Assembly (NCBI GenBank): GCA_963704075.1
Contig: CAVPGV010000008.1
Span: forward strand, 7,218 to 71,217
Direction of reading: 5' to 3'
Length of the DNA stretch: 64,000 nucleotides
DNA from: JADKAV01 sp963704075
GTDB taxonomy: Bacteria > Actinomycetota > Actinomycetes > S36-B12 > UBA10799
The position numbers and the translations under genes are program-made. Shown one piece after another: positions 49,877-59,349 of the stretch (its first letter is position 1; every line of letters starts with the position of its first letter). Under the pieces are notes generated by a model. The model was not told the origin of the DNA and did no database searches. It saw nothing but the letters and a program-made list of their open reading frames with translations.

Positions 49877-51612
49877 CGCTTGCCCCGTGCGATCCATGTG
49901 CGCTGCACGCCGACTGTCTCCGGGGTGTGCAGCCGGATCATGATGCGATCCACGCCCGGGGTGATCCGATGGGCGGTTCGGCGGGACACGATCACCATTG
50001 TGGCCAACGCCAGCGGCATCGCCCACGCCGCGGGTTGCGACAGGAGCGCGGCTGGCCAGCCCGTCATGTCCGGCAGCACCGTGGAGACGACGATGGCGAC
50101 AGTTGCGGCGAGCCCGCCGAGCAGCAGCCCCGCGGCCGCTCCCACGTCGGTGAGCCGGCGCCACCAGATGCCCAGCAGCAGCAGCGGCGAGAAGGTGGCT
50201 GCCGCCACCGCGAACGCCAGGGAGACCGCGCGGGCCAGCGGCAGGGTGTCCGCAACCAGCCCGAGCAGCAAAGGGACGATCACAGCCGCCGCCGACGCGA
50301 CCCGGAAGGACACGATCGGGTTGTCGATCTTGCGGCCCACGATGTCCTGCGACAACACCCCCGCGACGGTGACGGTCAGACCGGTGGCAGTCGCCAGGAA
50401 TGCGGCCGCGGCACCCGCGGCCACCAGGGCGGTCAGCCACTGTCCCGCCGTTCCACCCACCAATGCCTGCGGCAGCAACAAGACCACGGCGTCGGTGCGT
50501 CCGGTCAGCAGCAGCTCAGGGGTGTAGAGCCTGCCCAGCATTCCGTAGACCGACGGCGCCAGGTAGAAAAGCCCAACCAGCCCGATCACGAACAGAGCGG
50601 TCCTGCGCGCGGCACGTCCGTCCGGGTTGGTGTAGAAGCGCACCAGGACGTGGGGCAGGCCCATCGTCCCGAGGAACAGGGCGAACATCAGGGCGAACGT
50701 GCGGTAGAGGGCATGCTCCTGCCCCCCCTGCAACGCCTGGCTCCAGGCCTGGCCGTCGAGCACTGGCAGTGACGACAGGTGCGGCACCGGCGCCCCGGCC
50801 GGAAAGGTCACTGTGGTGCCCGCTGCCAGCTCATGGGTCCCGGCTTGCCATGTCAATGGACCGTCGACGCGCTGGTTGTCGACGATGCCGTCGGCGTCCA
50901 GCACCAGCGGCCGTTCCACGGTCACCGCGATGTCGCTCTCGATGCTGACGGTGGTGCGATCGTCGAAGACCGGCGCGGACGAGGAGACCGCGCTGGGACT
51001 GGCATCCGCGCGCCAGGCGGCGAGCAGGAAGAGCACGGGAAGCATGATGGCCACGACTTTGAGCCAGTACTGGAAACCCTGCACCAGCGTCACACTGCGC
51101 ATCCCGCCGCCCACGATCACGATCAGCACGGTGACCGACACGAGCACGCCACCGAGCCAGACCGGAGCACCCAGCAGGGTGTGCAGGGCCAGTCCGGCGC
51201 CCTGCAACTGCGGGAGCACGTACAGCCAACCGATGAGCACGACCAGTGCACTGGCGATGATGCGGACCCGGGTGGAACGGAGGCGGGCCTCACAGAAGTC
51301 CGGCAACGTGTAGGCGCCGGATCGTCGCAGCGGGGCGGCCACCAGCGCCAGCAGCAGCACGTATCCGACCGCGTATCCGACGGGGAACCAGACCGCGTCG
51401 GCGCCGCCGGCCATGATCAGACCGGCCACGCCCAGGAACGACGCGGCCGACAAGTACTCCCCGGAGATGGCCGAGGCGTTCCACCAGGCAGGCACCGAAC
51501 GCGACGCCACGTAGAAGTCGCCGGTCGTGCGGGCCAGCCGGGAGCTGTACGCGGCCAGTCCAATGGTGACCAGGGCGGTCAACGAGATCCCCACCGCCGC
51601 GAGGACGTTCAC
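49873..51612 (-). CDS. SSS-family solute:sodium symporter (ActP-like)
   Basis: A 579-residue sodium:solute symporter with about 13 helices, related to acetate permease ActP. The N-terminal signature GDFYVASRSVPAWWNASAIS, GEYLSAASFLGVAGL and the central TMGLPHVLVRFYTN are typical. A soluble outward insertion (about residues 201-295, ending LSSLPVLDGQAWSQALQGG) is larger than in ActP at 56507. It overlaps its neighbours on both sides, so it is co-translated with a two-TM protein and DUF294. Transport or sensing of acetate or a similar monocarboxylate is inferred. Confidence 0.85.
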   Translation of the reverse strand: MNVLAAVGISLTALVTIGLAAYSSRLARTTGDFYVASRSVPAWWNASAISGEYLSAASFLGVAGLIMAGGADAVWFPVGYAVGYVLLLALVAAPLRRSGAYTLPDFCEARLRSTRVRIIASALVVLIGWLYVLPQLQGAGLALHTLLGAPVWLGGVLVSVTVLIVIVGGGMRSVTLVQGFQYWLKVVAIMLPVLFLLAAWRADASPSAVSSSAPVFDDRTTVSIESDIAVTVERPLVLDADGIVDNQRVDGPLTWQAGTHELAAGTTVTFPAGAPVPHLSSLPVLDGQAWSQALQGGQEHALYRTFALMFALFLGTMGLPHVLVRFYTNPDGRAARRTALFVIGLVGLFYLAPSVYGMLGRLYTPELLLTGRTDAVVLLLPQALVGGTAGQWLTALVAAGAAAAFLATATGLTVTVAGVLSQDIVGRKIDNPIVSFRVASAAAVIVPLLLGLVADTLPLARAVSLAFAVAAATFSPLLLLGIWWRRLTDVGAAAGLLLGGLAATVAIVVSTVLPDMTGWPAALLSQPAAWAMPLALATMVIVSRRTAHRITPGVDRIMIRLHTPETVGVQRTWIARGKR

Positions 51613-51983
51613 CGGCCCTCCACCAAGTCGGTGAACTGCGCCTCGTTGCGGTCAGCTTGTCGCACGTACCACCATCCGACCCCGAGGATCGCCGGGTACA
51701 CGAGGATTCCGAGCAGGAACCACCACAACGGCATCGGGCCCACCTGCAACTCGCGCACCGGCGCCCACAGCCCGAACAACAGCGGCATCGCGACCAGCGG
51801 CACCACGACCAGCGCCACGGTCGCCAGGCCCAGTCGCAACTGTGTGCGGATCAGGGATCGCAGGTAGATCCGGCCGACCCCGGTCTGGTCGTCGATCTCG
51901 TCGGTGACCGGCCGGGGCGGGCGTCTGCGGACGTCCCGGCGCGGCCCGGTGATCACTTCCCTGCGCGGCTTGGGACCGCTCAT
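51609..51983 (-). CDS. Two-TM accessory subunit of the SSS symporter
   Basis: A 124-residue protein. A basic cytosolic N-terminus (RREVITGPRRDVRRRPPRPV) precedes two helices (about 52-74 and 84-108). Position and topology match DUF485/DUF4212-type small subunits encoded just before SSS permeases, although sequence similarity to DUF485 is weak. It overlaps the symporter by 4 nt and the LytTR gene by 4 nt. Confidence 0.65.
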   Translation of the reverse strand: MSGPKPRREVITGPRRDVRRRPPRPVTDEIDDQTGVGRIYLRSLIRTQLRLGLATVALVVVPLVAMPLLFGLWAPVRELQVGPMPLWWFLLGILVYPAILGVGWWYVRQADRNEAQFTDLVEGR

Positions 51984-52747
51984 GCGTCACGCTCCAGTCG
52001 CCGGCTCTCGACCAGCGCCGCCTTCACCGCAGGGGTGTGGCGCCGACTCACCGGCACGGACTGCTCCTCGCCGAGGTCCACGGTCAGCCGCCCGCCACTG
52101 GAACGCAGGCCTTCGACGTAGGCGGCATTGACCAGGTAGCGGCGATGCACACGCAGGAAACCGGCCGGCTGCCACCGTTCTTCCAGACTGGCCAACGGGA
52201 CCCGGACCAGATGACCCGCGGCGCGAGTGTGCAGGCGGACGTAGTCGCGCTGCGCCTCGACGTAGACGATGTCCGAGCGCTTCACGTAGCGGGTCACGCC
52301 GCCGAGTTCCACAGCGATGGTCTCGTCCGTCGGCGTCTCGTCGGCGGACGCCTGCAGGTCGGGCACCTCGGCCTCCAGCTGACGCTGGACCCGGACCACG
52401 GCTTGTGCCAGCCGTTGCGCACGAATCGGCTTGAGCAGGTAGTCCACGGCCGCGATGTCGAAGGCGTCCACGGCGTGGGAGTCATAGGCGGTGACGAAGA
52501 CCACCGGCGGCGGCGCGGTGAAACGGCCGATGATGCGTGCCAGCGCCAACCCGTCCATGCCGGGCATCCGGATGTCCATGAACACCGCATCGACGTCGTC
52601 GGCCTGCAACAACTCCAGGGCTTCGGTGGCGGTCGCGGCGGTCCGGACCTGCGCGATACCCGGCGTGCTGTCCAGCAGGAACGCCAGTTCCGCCAGAGCG
52701 GGGGGTTCGTCGTCGACCGCCACCACGATCAGGCCCTCGTCACTCAT
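51980..52747 (-). CDS. LytTR-family response regulator
   Basis: A 255-residue regulator: receiver domain with acidic pair Asp12-Asp13, phospho-acceptor Asp58 (VFMDIRMPGMDG) and Lys in LLKPIRAQRL; then a LytTR DNA-binding domain (about 150-250) with YVEAQRDYVRLHT and FLRVHRRYLVNAAYV. It partners the LytS-type kinase, whose 3' end overlaps its ATG by 8 nt. Probable targets are its own operon and nearby acs/actP genes. Confidence 0.9.
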   Translation of the reverse strand: MSDEGLIVVAVDDEPPALAELAFLLDSTPGIAQVRTAATATEALELLQADDVDAVFMDIRMPGMDGLALARIIGRFTAPPPVVFVTAYDSHAVDAFDIAAVDYLLKPIRAQRLAQAVVRVQRQLEAEVPDLQASADETPTDETIAVELGGVTRYVKRSDIVYVEAQRDYVRLHTRAAGHLVRVPLASLEERWQPAGFLRVHRRYLVNAAYVEGLRSSGGRLTVDLGEEQSVPVSRRHTPAVKAALVESRRLERDA

Positions 52748-53915
52748 CGGTCACCGCCTCTGCGAACTTCGGGATGCGCATGGTGACTTTGGTGCCGGCC
52801 ATCGGGGCGGTTTCGACGACCAGTCCGCGCTCGTCGCCGAACGCCTGCCGCAGCCGCTCGTCGACGTTGGCCAGGCCCACGTGGTCTCCGGGCTCGCCGG
52901 ACAGACTGCGCCGGATCACCGCCGGTTCGTTGCCGACCCCGTCGTCCTCGACGCTGATCCAGCAGTCGGGGCCGCGCTCCACGGCGGTGATGCTGATGGT
53001 CCCGGGGGTGTCGCGCTCCTCGAGGCCGTGACGCACGGCGTTCTCCACCAGCGGCTGGATGCACAAGAAGGGGATCCGCACGCTGAGCACCTCGGGGTCC
53101 ACGCGCAGTTTCACCTGCAGCCGGTCACCGAATCGCGCTTGTTCCAGCAGCAGGTACTGCTCCACGGAGCGCAACTCCTCGGCCAGCGCGGTGTAGCGAC
53201 CATGCGACCGGAAGCTGTACCGGGTGAACTCGGCGAAGTCCAGCAGTAGGTCACGGGCCCGGTCGGGGTCGGTCCGCACGAATGAGGCGATCGCGGTCAA
53301 CGAGTTGAAGATGAAGTGCGGAGAGATCTGGGCGCGCAGGACGCGGACCTCGGCCTCGGCGCTGCGCGCTCGGGTGCGGTCGAGTTCGGCGAGGTCCAGT
53401 TGGCCAGAGGTGAACGTGGCGACCTCCTCGACCGCGCGCATCAGTGCCGGCCCGGCCGACTCGTCGGAATAGGCCACCAGCGCTCCCACCACTACGTCCT
53501 CGGAGGTCAGTGGCGCGGCGATCCCTGAGCGCAGCATCTCGGAGACCTCGCGCGCCTGGACCGCCGAGAGCACCACCGCGGAACCGGAGTCCAGCGCGGC
53601 GCGGGCGTGGGTCGCGGCGATCTCGCGTTGCTTATCACCCACGCCGTCCCACGCCAGTGTGGAGAAATCGTCGGTGATGGCCAGGGCCTGCACCCCGAGC
53701 AGGTTGCGCAGATGCTTGACCGAGCGCTGGGCCGCCGACTCGGTGAGACCGGCCCGTAATGCGGGTGCGGCCAGGCTGGCGATGTGCAGGGTCCGGTAGG
53801 TCGCCATCTGCCCCTCGGTCCCCATCCGGGCGCGACCCCGGACCCAACCGGCGATCACCATTCCGAGCACCACGGCGCCGACGATCGCGGCGAGTGCCAG
53901 GACCCACGGGTTCAT
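52740..53915 (-). CDS. LytS-type sensor histidine kinase with GAF-like domain
   Basis: A 391-residue kinase: one N-terminal membrane helix (about 5-24), a GAF-like domain (about 50-170), then a His_kinase domain with phospho-acceptor His200 in QISPHFIFNSLTAIASFVRT and an ATPase with N-box PLVENAVRHGLEER and G-box VEDDGVGN. The signal is unknown. ATG 53915 lies 6 nt behind TAGTTT, giving a leaderless start for the six-gene operon that runs to 47532. Confidence 0.88.
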   Translation of the reverse strand: MNPWVLALAAIVGAVVLGMVIAGWVRGRARMGTEGQMATYRTLHIASLAAPALRAGLTESAAQRSVKHLRNLLGVQALAITDDFSTLAWDGVGDKQREIAATHARAALDSGSAVVLSAVQAREVSEMLRSGIAAPLTSEDVVVGALVAYSDESAGPALMRAVEEVATFTSGQLDLAELDRTRARSAEAEVRVLRAQISPHFIFNSLTAIASFVRTDPDRARDLLLDFAEFTRYSFRSHGRYTALAEELRSVEQYLLLEQARFGDRLQVKLRVDPEVLSVRIPFLCIQPLVENAVRHGLEERDTPGTISITAVERGPDCWISVEDDGVGNEPAVIRRSLSGEPGDHVGLANVDERLRQAFGDERGLVVETAPMAGTKVTMRIPKFAEAVTDE

Positions 53916-54359
53916 GGCCTGAAACTAGCCGAAGACGGCCTCGCGGCATCTACAAAACTGGTGTCCGCTCCGCCCATGTCACGATCTTGGCCGGACGCAC
54001 CGGTGTGTCGCGCGGATATCGCAGCGTCGCAGCGGCGAGCCGAGTGTGTTGGCCGACTTCGTGACAACGGAGCGGTCCCTGCCCTGCACGGGCTAGGGCC
54101 GCATGACCCAGGTCCGCTTCCACGTCTGCGCAACCCCTTTGACAGCATCGCAATGGTCATCGGTCACGCCAGGCCGGCCACCGGCTCAAGATGCTCTGCG
54201 TCACTGTTGTGGCTTCACCGTGATCGCCGAAAGGTTGAACGAAAACGACCGGTAAGTGGTCGCTTCAATTCAACCTTTCGGCGCACGTCGGACTCGACCA
54301 CGGCCAAGCTCACCGCTGCCCCCCTGGGTCTGGGGCCATGGACCGTGGCCGAGTCCGCC
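53916..54359. other. Gene-free 444-bp region between acs 3' end and the kinase operon
   Basis: No coding region could be supported. The kinase promoter (TAGTTT at 53927-53922) lies at one end and a compound inverted repeat (54225-54283) near the acs end. The remainder shows nothing recognisable. Confidence 0.5.
54225..54283. terminator. Compound inverted repeat downstream of acs
   Basis: Perfect 15-bp arms CGCCGAAAGGTTGAA (54225-54239) and TTCAACCTTTCGGCG (54269-54283). The loop contains an inner CGACC/GGTCG stem. Lying about 80 bp beyond the acs stop, it may end acs transcription. Confidence 0.55.
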
Positions 54360-56304
54360 TTAGTTCCCCGCGCCGAGTCCTTCCTGGATCAGGTTCATGA
54401 TGGTGGGATCGGCCAGTGTTGTGACGTCACCCAGGCTACGGTTCTCCGCCACATCGCGCAGAAGACGCCGCATGATCTTGCCCGGAGCGCGTCTTCGGCA
54501 GTTCGGGCACGACCATGATCTGGCGGGGTTTGGCGATCGGGCCGATCTCGTGGCCGACGTGCTGGCGCAGTTCCTGGACCAGACCCTCGGCATCCTCGGC
54601 GTCCCCGCGCAGGATGACGAAAGCAACGATCCCCTGCCCGGTCGTCTCGTCGGTGGCACCGACGACAGCAGCCTCGGCCACCGCGGGGTGCGACACCAGC
54701 GCCGACTCGACCTCGGTCGTGGAGATCCGGTGGCCCGACACGTTCATGACATCGTCGACCCGGCCGAGCAGCCAGACAGCGCCGTCCTCGTCGAGTTTCG
54801 CGCCGTCGCCGGCGAAGTAGTACTGCGGCCAGCGACTCCAGTAGGTGTTCTTGTAGCGCTCGTCGTCGCCCCAGATCCCGCGCAGCATCGACGGCCACGG
54901 TTCGGTCAGCACGAGGTACCCGCCCCCGCCGTTGGGCACCGGCACTCCCATGTCGTCGACGACCGCGGCCCCGATGCCGGGCAGCGCGCGCATGGCCGAA
55001 CCCGGCTTGCACTCGGTCACACCGGGCAGCGGGCTGATCATCATGGCGCCGGTCTCGGTCTGCCACCAGGTGTCCACGATCGGGCAGCGGTCCCCGCCGA
55101 TCACCGAGCGGTACCACATCCAGGCCTCCGGGTTGATGGACTCACCCACCGAACCGAGCAGCCGCAGCGATGACAGGTCGTACTGCTCGGGGATGTCCTT
55201 GCCCCACTTCATGAAGGTGCGGATCGCCGTGGGCGCGGTGTACAGGATCGAGACCTTGTGCTTCTGGATGATCTCCCACCAGCGGCCCTTGTGCGGGGTG
55301 TCCGGGGTGCCCTCGTAGATCACCTGGGTCGCGCCGTTGCTCAACGGGCCGTACACGATGTAGCTGTGGCCGGTGACCCAGCCGATGTCCGCGGTGCACC
55401 AGTACACGTCGGTGTCCGGCTTGAGGTCGAAGACGTTGCCGTGGGTGTACGAGACCTGGGTGAGGTACCCGCCGGACGTGTGCAGGATGCCCTTGGGGGT
55501 TCCGGTCGTGCCCGAGGTGTAGAGGATGAACAACGGGTGCTCGGCGTCGAACGGCTGCGGCTCGTGGACGTCACTGGCCGTCGCAACCACGTCGTGCCAC
55601 CAGAGGTCGCGGCCCTCGTGCCACTGCACCGGGTCGCCGGTGCGCCGGACCACGAGCACCTTCTCCACCGAGGGGCAGTGCTCGACCGCCTCGTCCACGG
55701 CCGGCTTGAGCGGCATCGAGGACCCGCGGCGGAACTGCCCGTCGCTGGTGATGACCACCTTCGCCTGAGCGTCATCGATGCGACTGCGCAGGGCCTCGGC
55801 CGAGAACCCGCCGAAGATGACCGAATGGGGTGCGCCGATCCGTGCGCATGCCAGCATCGCCACGACGGCCTGCGGGATCATCGGCATGTAGATGGCCACC
55901 CGGTCGCCAGCGGTCACCCCCAGGTCGGTCAGGGCGTTGGCCGCCTGCGAGACCCGCTTCTGCAGTTGTTCGTAGGTGATGGTCTCGGCCTCACCGTTCT
56001 CCGGCTCGAAGATGATCGCGGTGCGCGAGCCGAGGCCGTTGTCCACATGACGGTCCACGCAGTTGTAGGCGACGTTGAGCTCGCCGCCGACGAACCATTT
56101 CGCGAACGGCGCGTTCGACCAGTCCAGGACCTCGGTCCACGGCGTGGACCAGGTCAGCCGTTCGGCCTGCCTGGCCCAGAAGCCGAGCCGGTCGGCGGCG
56201 GCCTCGTCGTACAGTTCCGCGGTGGCGACGGCCTGGGCTGCGAACTGCTCGGGGGGCGGGAAACTGCGGGATTCGGTGGCGAGGTTCGCCAGGGTCTCGG
56301 TCAT
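54360..56304 (-). CDS. acs: Acetyl-CoA synthetase, one frameshift near the C-terminus
   Basis: About 647 residues. It activates acetate with ATP and CoA through acetyl-AMP. Phosphate loop YTSGTTGTPKG is at 262-272, DTWWQTETG the acetate/AMP site and YFAGDGAKLDEDGAVWLLGR the hinge region. The frame breaks at a G run near 54484, exactly in the motif TRSGKIMRR that contains the lysine acetylated in characterised Acs enzymes. Dropping one G continues to RRLLRDVAENRSLGDVTTL and TAA at 54360. GAAAGG precedes the ATG. It lies downstream of actP, separated by a large hairpin. Confidence 0.92.
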
Positions 56305-56366
56305 CGTGTGCCTTTCGTCAGTCGGTGGTTCAAGCGGGTGTTGCGCCGGTGTCGGTGCTGGCCGAG

Positions 56367-56416
56367 TGTTGCGTGGTTGCTGGTTTCAAGGGGCCAAAAC
56401 CAGCAACCACGCAACA
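56367..56416. terminator. Perfect 20-bp hairpin between actP and acs
   Basis: Arms TGTTGCGTGGTTGCTGGTTT (56367-56386) and its exact reverse complement (56397-56416) flank a 10-nt loop. It lies 91 bp after the actP stop and 63 bp before the acs start in transcription order, so it could attenuate read-through into acs or protect the actP mRNA end. Confidence 0.7.
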
Positions 56417-56506
56417 GTCGGCGGGGTTCGGCGCTCTGATTGGAGAGGCGTCCGGGTGGCGGGGCCAACTCACACCACCCGGACGCCCGTTTCGGGGTCG
56501 GACCGG

Positions 56507-58127
56507 TCAGTGGGCGACGGTGGCCTTCTCGGCACCGGCGCCGGTCAGGGACCGGACCTCCATCTCGGCGTACTTCATCGTGTCCGCCTTGTTCGGGTCG
56601 GTGATGCTGCCCAGCCAGCCCAACAGGAAGGCCAGCGGGATCGAGACCAGCCCGGGGTTGTCCAGCGGGAACCAGGAGAAGTCGACGCCCTGCAGCATCG
56701 ACGGGCTCTTGCCGGTCGCCTCGACCACCGGCTTGCCGGACACCACCGGCGAGAAGATGATCAGCGTGACCGAGGTGATCAGACCGCCGTAGATGCTCCA
56801 CAGCGCGCCGCGGGTGGTGAACCGCTTCCAGAACAGCGAGTAGAGGATCGTGGGCAGGTTCGCCGAGGCGGCGACCGCGAAGGCCAGCGCGACCAGGAAC
56901 GCGATGTTCTGGTCCTTGGCCAGGATGCCGCCGACGATCGCGACCAGGCCGATGGCGACTGCCGCGATGCGGGCCACCCGGACCTCCTGGTCGGTGCTGA
57001 CCTTGCCGCGCTTGATGACGTTGGCGTACACGTCGTGGGCGAACGAGGCGCTGGCGGTGATCGTCAGTCCGGCGACCACCGCGAGGATCGTCGCGAAGGC
57101 GACCGCCGAGATGAAGCCGAGCAGCAGGGTTCCGCCGAGTTCGTAGGCCAGCAGCGGCGCCGCGGAGTTCGCACCACCGGGGGCCGCCTTGATGACGTCG
57201 GCGCCGACCAGTGCCGCGGCACCGAAGCCGAGCACCAGGCTGAACAGGTAGAACAGACCGATCAGGCTGATCGCCCAGACCACGGACTTGCGGGCCTCCT
57301 TGGAGGTGGGAACGGTGTAGAAGCGCATCAGCACGTGCGGCAGACCCGCGGTGCCCAGCACCAGCGCCATCGACAGCGAGATGAAGTCGACCTTCGTGAG
57401 GGTGCTGACGCCGTACTTGGCACCCGGGGCGAGAAGCTTGTCACCCAGCGCGCTGTTGTCGGCGGCCGCGCCCATCACGTTCGACAGGCTCATCCCGAAC
57501 TTGCTCAGCACCCAGAACGTCATCAGCGCGGCACCGGCGATCAGCAGGACCGCCTTGATGATCTGCACCCAGGTGGTGCCCTTCATGCCGCCGACCAGGA
57601 CGTAGACGATCATCAGGATGCCGACCACCGCGATGGTCAAGCGACTGACCGAGGTTGCCGGTGATGCCCATGAGCAGGCTCACCAGGCCGCCGGCGCCGG
57701 CCATCTGCGCCAACAGGTAGAAGAACGACACCGCGAGGGTCGAGATCGCCGCGGCCATGCGCACGGGCCGCTGACGCATGCGGAAGGCCAGCACGTCGGC
57801 CATCGTGAACTTGCCGGTGTTGCGCAGCAGTTCCGCGACCAGCAGCAACGCCACCAGCCACGCGACGAGGAAGCCGATCGAGTAGAGGAAGCCGTCGAAG
57901 CCGGTCAGGGCGATGGCGCCGGTGATTCCCAGGAAGCTGGCGGCGGACAGGTAGTCGCCGGCGATGGCGGTACCGTTCTGGCCGCCGGTGAAGGAGCGGC
58001 CGCCGGTGTAGTAGTCGGAGGCGGTGCGGTTGGTGCGCGAGGCGCGGATCACGATGAACATCGTCACGGCGACGAACGCCACGAAGATGGTCATGTTGAC
58101 CGCGGGACTTCCAGCGGTGGCATTCAT
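56507..58127 (-). CDS. actP: Cation/acetate symporter, one frameshift
   Basis: An ActP-type sodium:acetate symporter of about 539 residues with 13 helices. SDYYTGGRSFTGGQNGTAIA and GDYLSAASFLGITGAIALTG open the protein; TAGLPHVLMRFYTVP and the central SASFAHDVYANVIKRG follow. The frame is interrupted near 57642 by one extra T after GNLGQSL; the rest continues normally to ATVAH. Its start overlaps the DUF485 stop (TGATG), the usual yjcH-actP pairing, and acs is downstream. Acetate or other short monocarboxylate uptake is well supported by this order. Confidence 0.9.
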
Positions 58128-58477
58128 CAGCGGGTACCTTCCAGGTCTTCACGGATCTCGGTGGCCAGCGGGTCGAGTTTGTTGTTCGCGTGCCGCACGT
58201 AGAGCCAGGTGATCAACCCGGTGGACACGAACTGCAGCAGGCCGAAGACGATGCCGCGGTTGATGTTCCCCCACACCGGCTGCGCCATCCAGGCCGGCGC
58301 GAACACCGCGGCGAACACGAACGCGAAGTACCAGACGAGGAACGCCACGGTCATCGGGAACGCGAAGCCCCGGTAGCGCTTGCGCAGTTCGACGAACTGC
58401 GGACTCCTCTGCGCGGCGACATAGGCCTCGGGATCGGGGGTGCCCCCGACCTTCAGAGGCTCGTTGTTGATGGTCAT
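58127..58477 (-). CDS. DUF485 (YjcH-like) membrane protein
   Basis: A 116-residue DUF485 protein with two helices (about 41-62 and 72-94) and the family opening SPQFVELRKRYRGFAFPMTV. It is the usual small partner of ActP. GGAAGGG lies ahead of the ATG. First gene of the DUF485 - actP (- acs) unit; the upstream 254 bp to 58731 holds a possible minus-strand -10 (AAAGTA in plus reading, near 58530) and no gene. Confidence 0.85.
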   Translation of the reverse strand: MTINNEPLKVGGTPDPEAYVAAQRSPQFVELRKRYRGFAFPMTVAFLVWYFAFVFAAVFAPAWMAQPVWGNINRGIVFGLLQFVSTGLITWLYVRHANNKLDPLATEIREDLEGTR

Positions 58478-58731
58478 CGGTTCTGCCCTTCCGATCGTCG
58501 GGCGGTGCGGTCGCGCCCTCAGTGATCACAAAGTAGGGGGGTCTGTGGCGCAGATGAACCGTGTTCGAGCCGGCCTGCGGTGAGCGGCGCGAAGTGATCC
58601 ACCGGTGGTCTTGCACCGTGCGATGAACGGTCGGTGAGGCGGCATGAACGGCGGGTGATCAGTCCGGTGGTCCCAGCCGGTGAAGCTTCAGCCGAAGAGC
58701 CCCTTGGCAGCGCAGCCGACCGGACGCCATC

Positions 58732-59304
58732 ATGGCCAGCGTGAACCTCAACACCGTGATTCTGCTGTCGGTCCTGGTGCCGATCGCACTGACCCTCGCG
58801 ATCGTGTTCTTCGTCCGCAGGGCCGTTTCCGGCAACTCGCCGGCCAAAGCCGCACAGGCGCAGGAGCTCATGACGACCGGGCAGAAGGCCAGGGCGAAGA
58901 TCCTGCGCATCGACCCGACCGGCATGGTCGTCAACAACATCAACATCCAGTGCTGGGTGAGCTTCCAGCTCGAACCGCTCAACGGCGGCCCCGCGTTCAG
59001 CGCCAAGAAGAAGATCCTCATCAATCAGACCCAGATGCCGCGCGTGGGGGACGTCTGGCCGGCGTGGTACTCCGCGACCGATCCCACACTGTTCGCGGTC
59101 GGGATGCCGGACGGCGCCTCCCCCGAGCAGATCCCGCTGTTCCGGGAGTTCGGGATCCCGCACCCGCTGGACGAGCAGCAGCCCACGCCACCGAGAGACG
59201 ACGGACCGGTGGACGACCTCGCGAAACTCGTGCAGATGAAGGCCGACGGCATGCTCACCGACGAGGAGTTCGCCGCGGCCAAGGCTCGCTTGTTGGAGAG
59301 CTGA
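58732..59304 (+). CDS. Membrane-anchored protein with C-terminal SHOCT domain
   Basis: A 190-residue protein. One N-terminal helix (about 8-29) is followed by a soluble beta-rich domain (RAKILRIDPTGMVVNNI, WVSFQLEPLNGG) and a C-terminal SHOCT helix-turn-helix (DDLAKLVQMKADGMLTDEEF). SHOCT modules mediate oligomerisation of envelope proteins. No neighbour indicates its role. Confidence 0.7.
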   Translation: MASVNLNTVILLSVLVPIALTLAIVFFVRRAVSGNSPAKAAQAQELMTTGQKARAKILRIDPTGMVVNNINIQCWVSFQLEPLNGGPAFSAKKKILINQTQMPRVGDVWPAWYSATDPTLFAVGMPDGASPEQIPLFREFGIPHPLDEQQPTPPRDDGPVDDLAKLVQMKADGMLTDEEFAAAKARLLES

Positions 59305-59349
59305 GGACCATGACCCTCTCGGGGGCAAGCTTGCCGGCAACCGCCGTCG

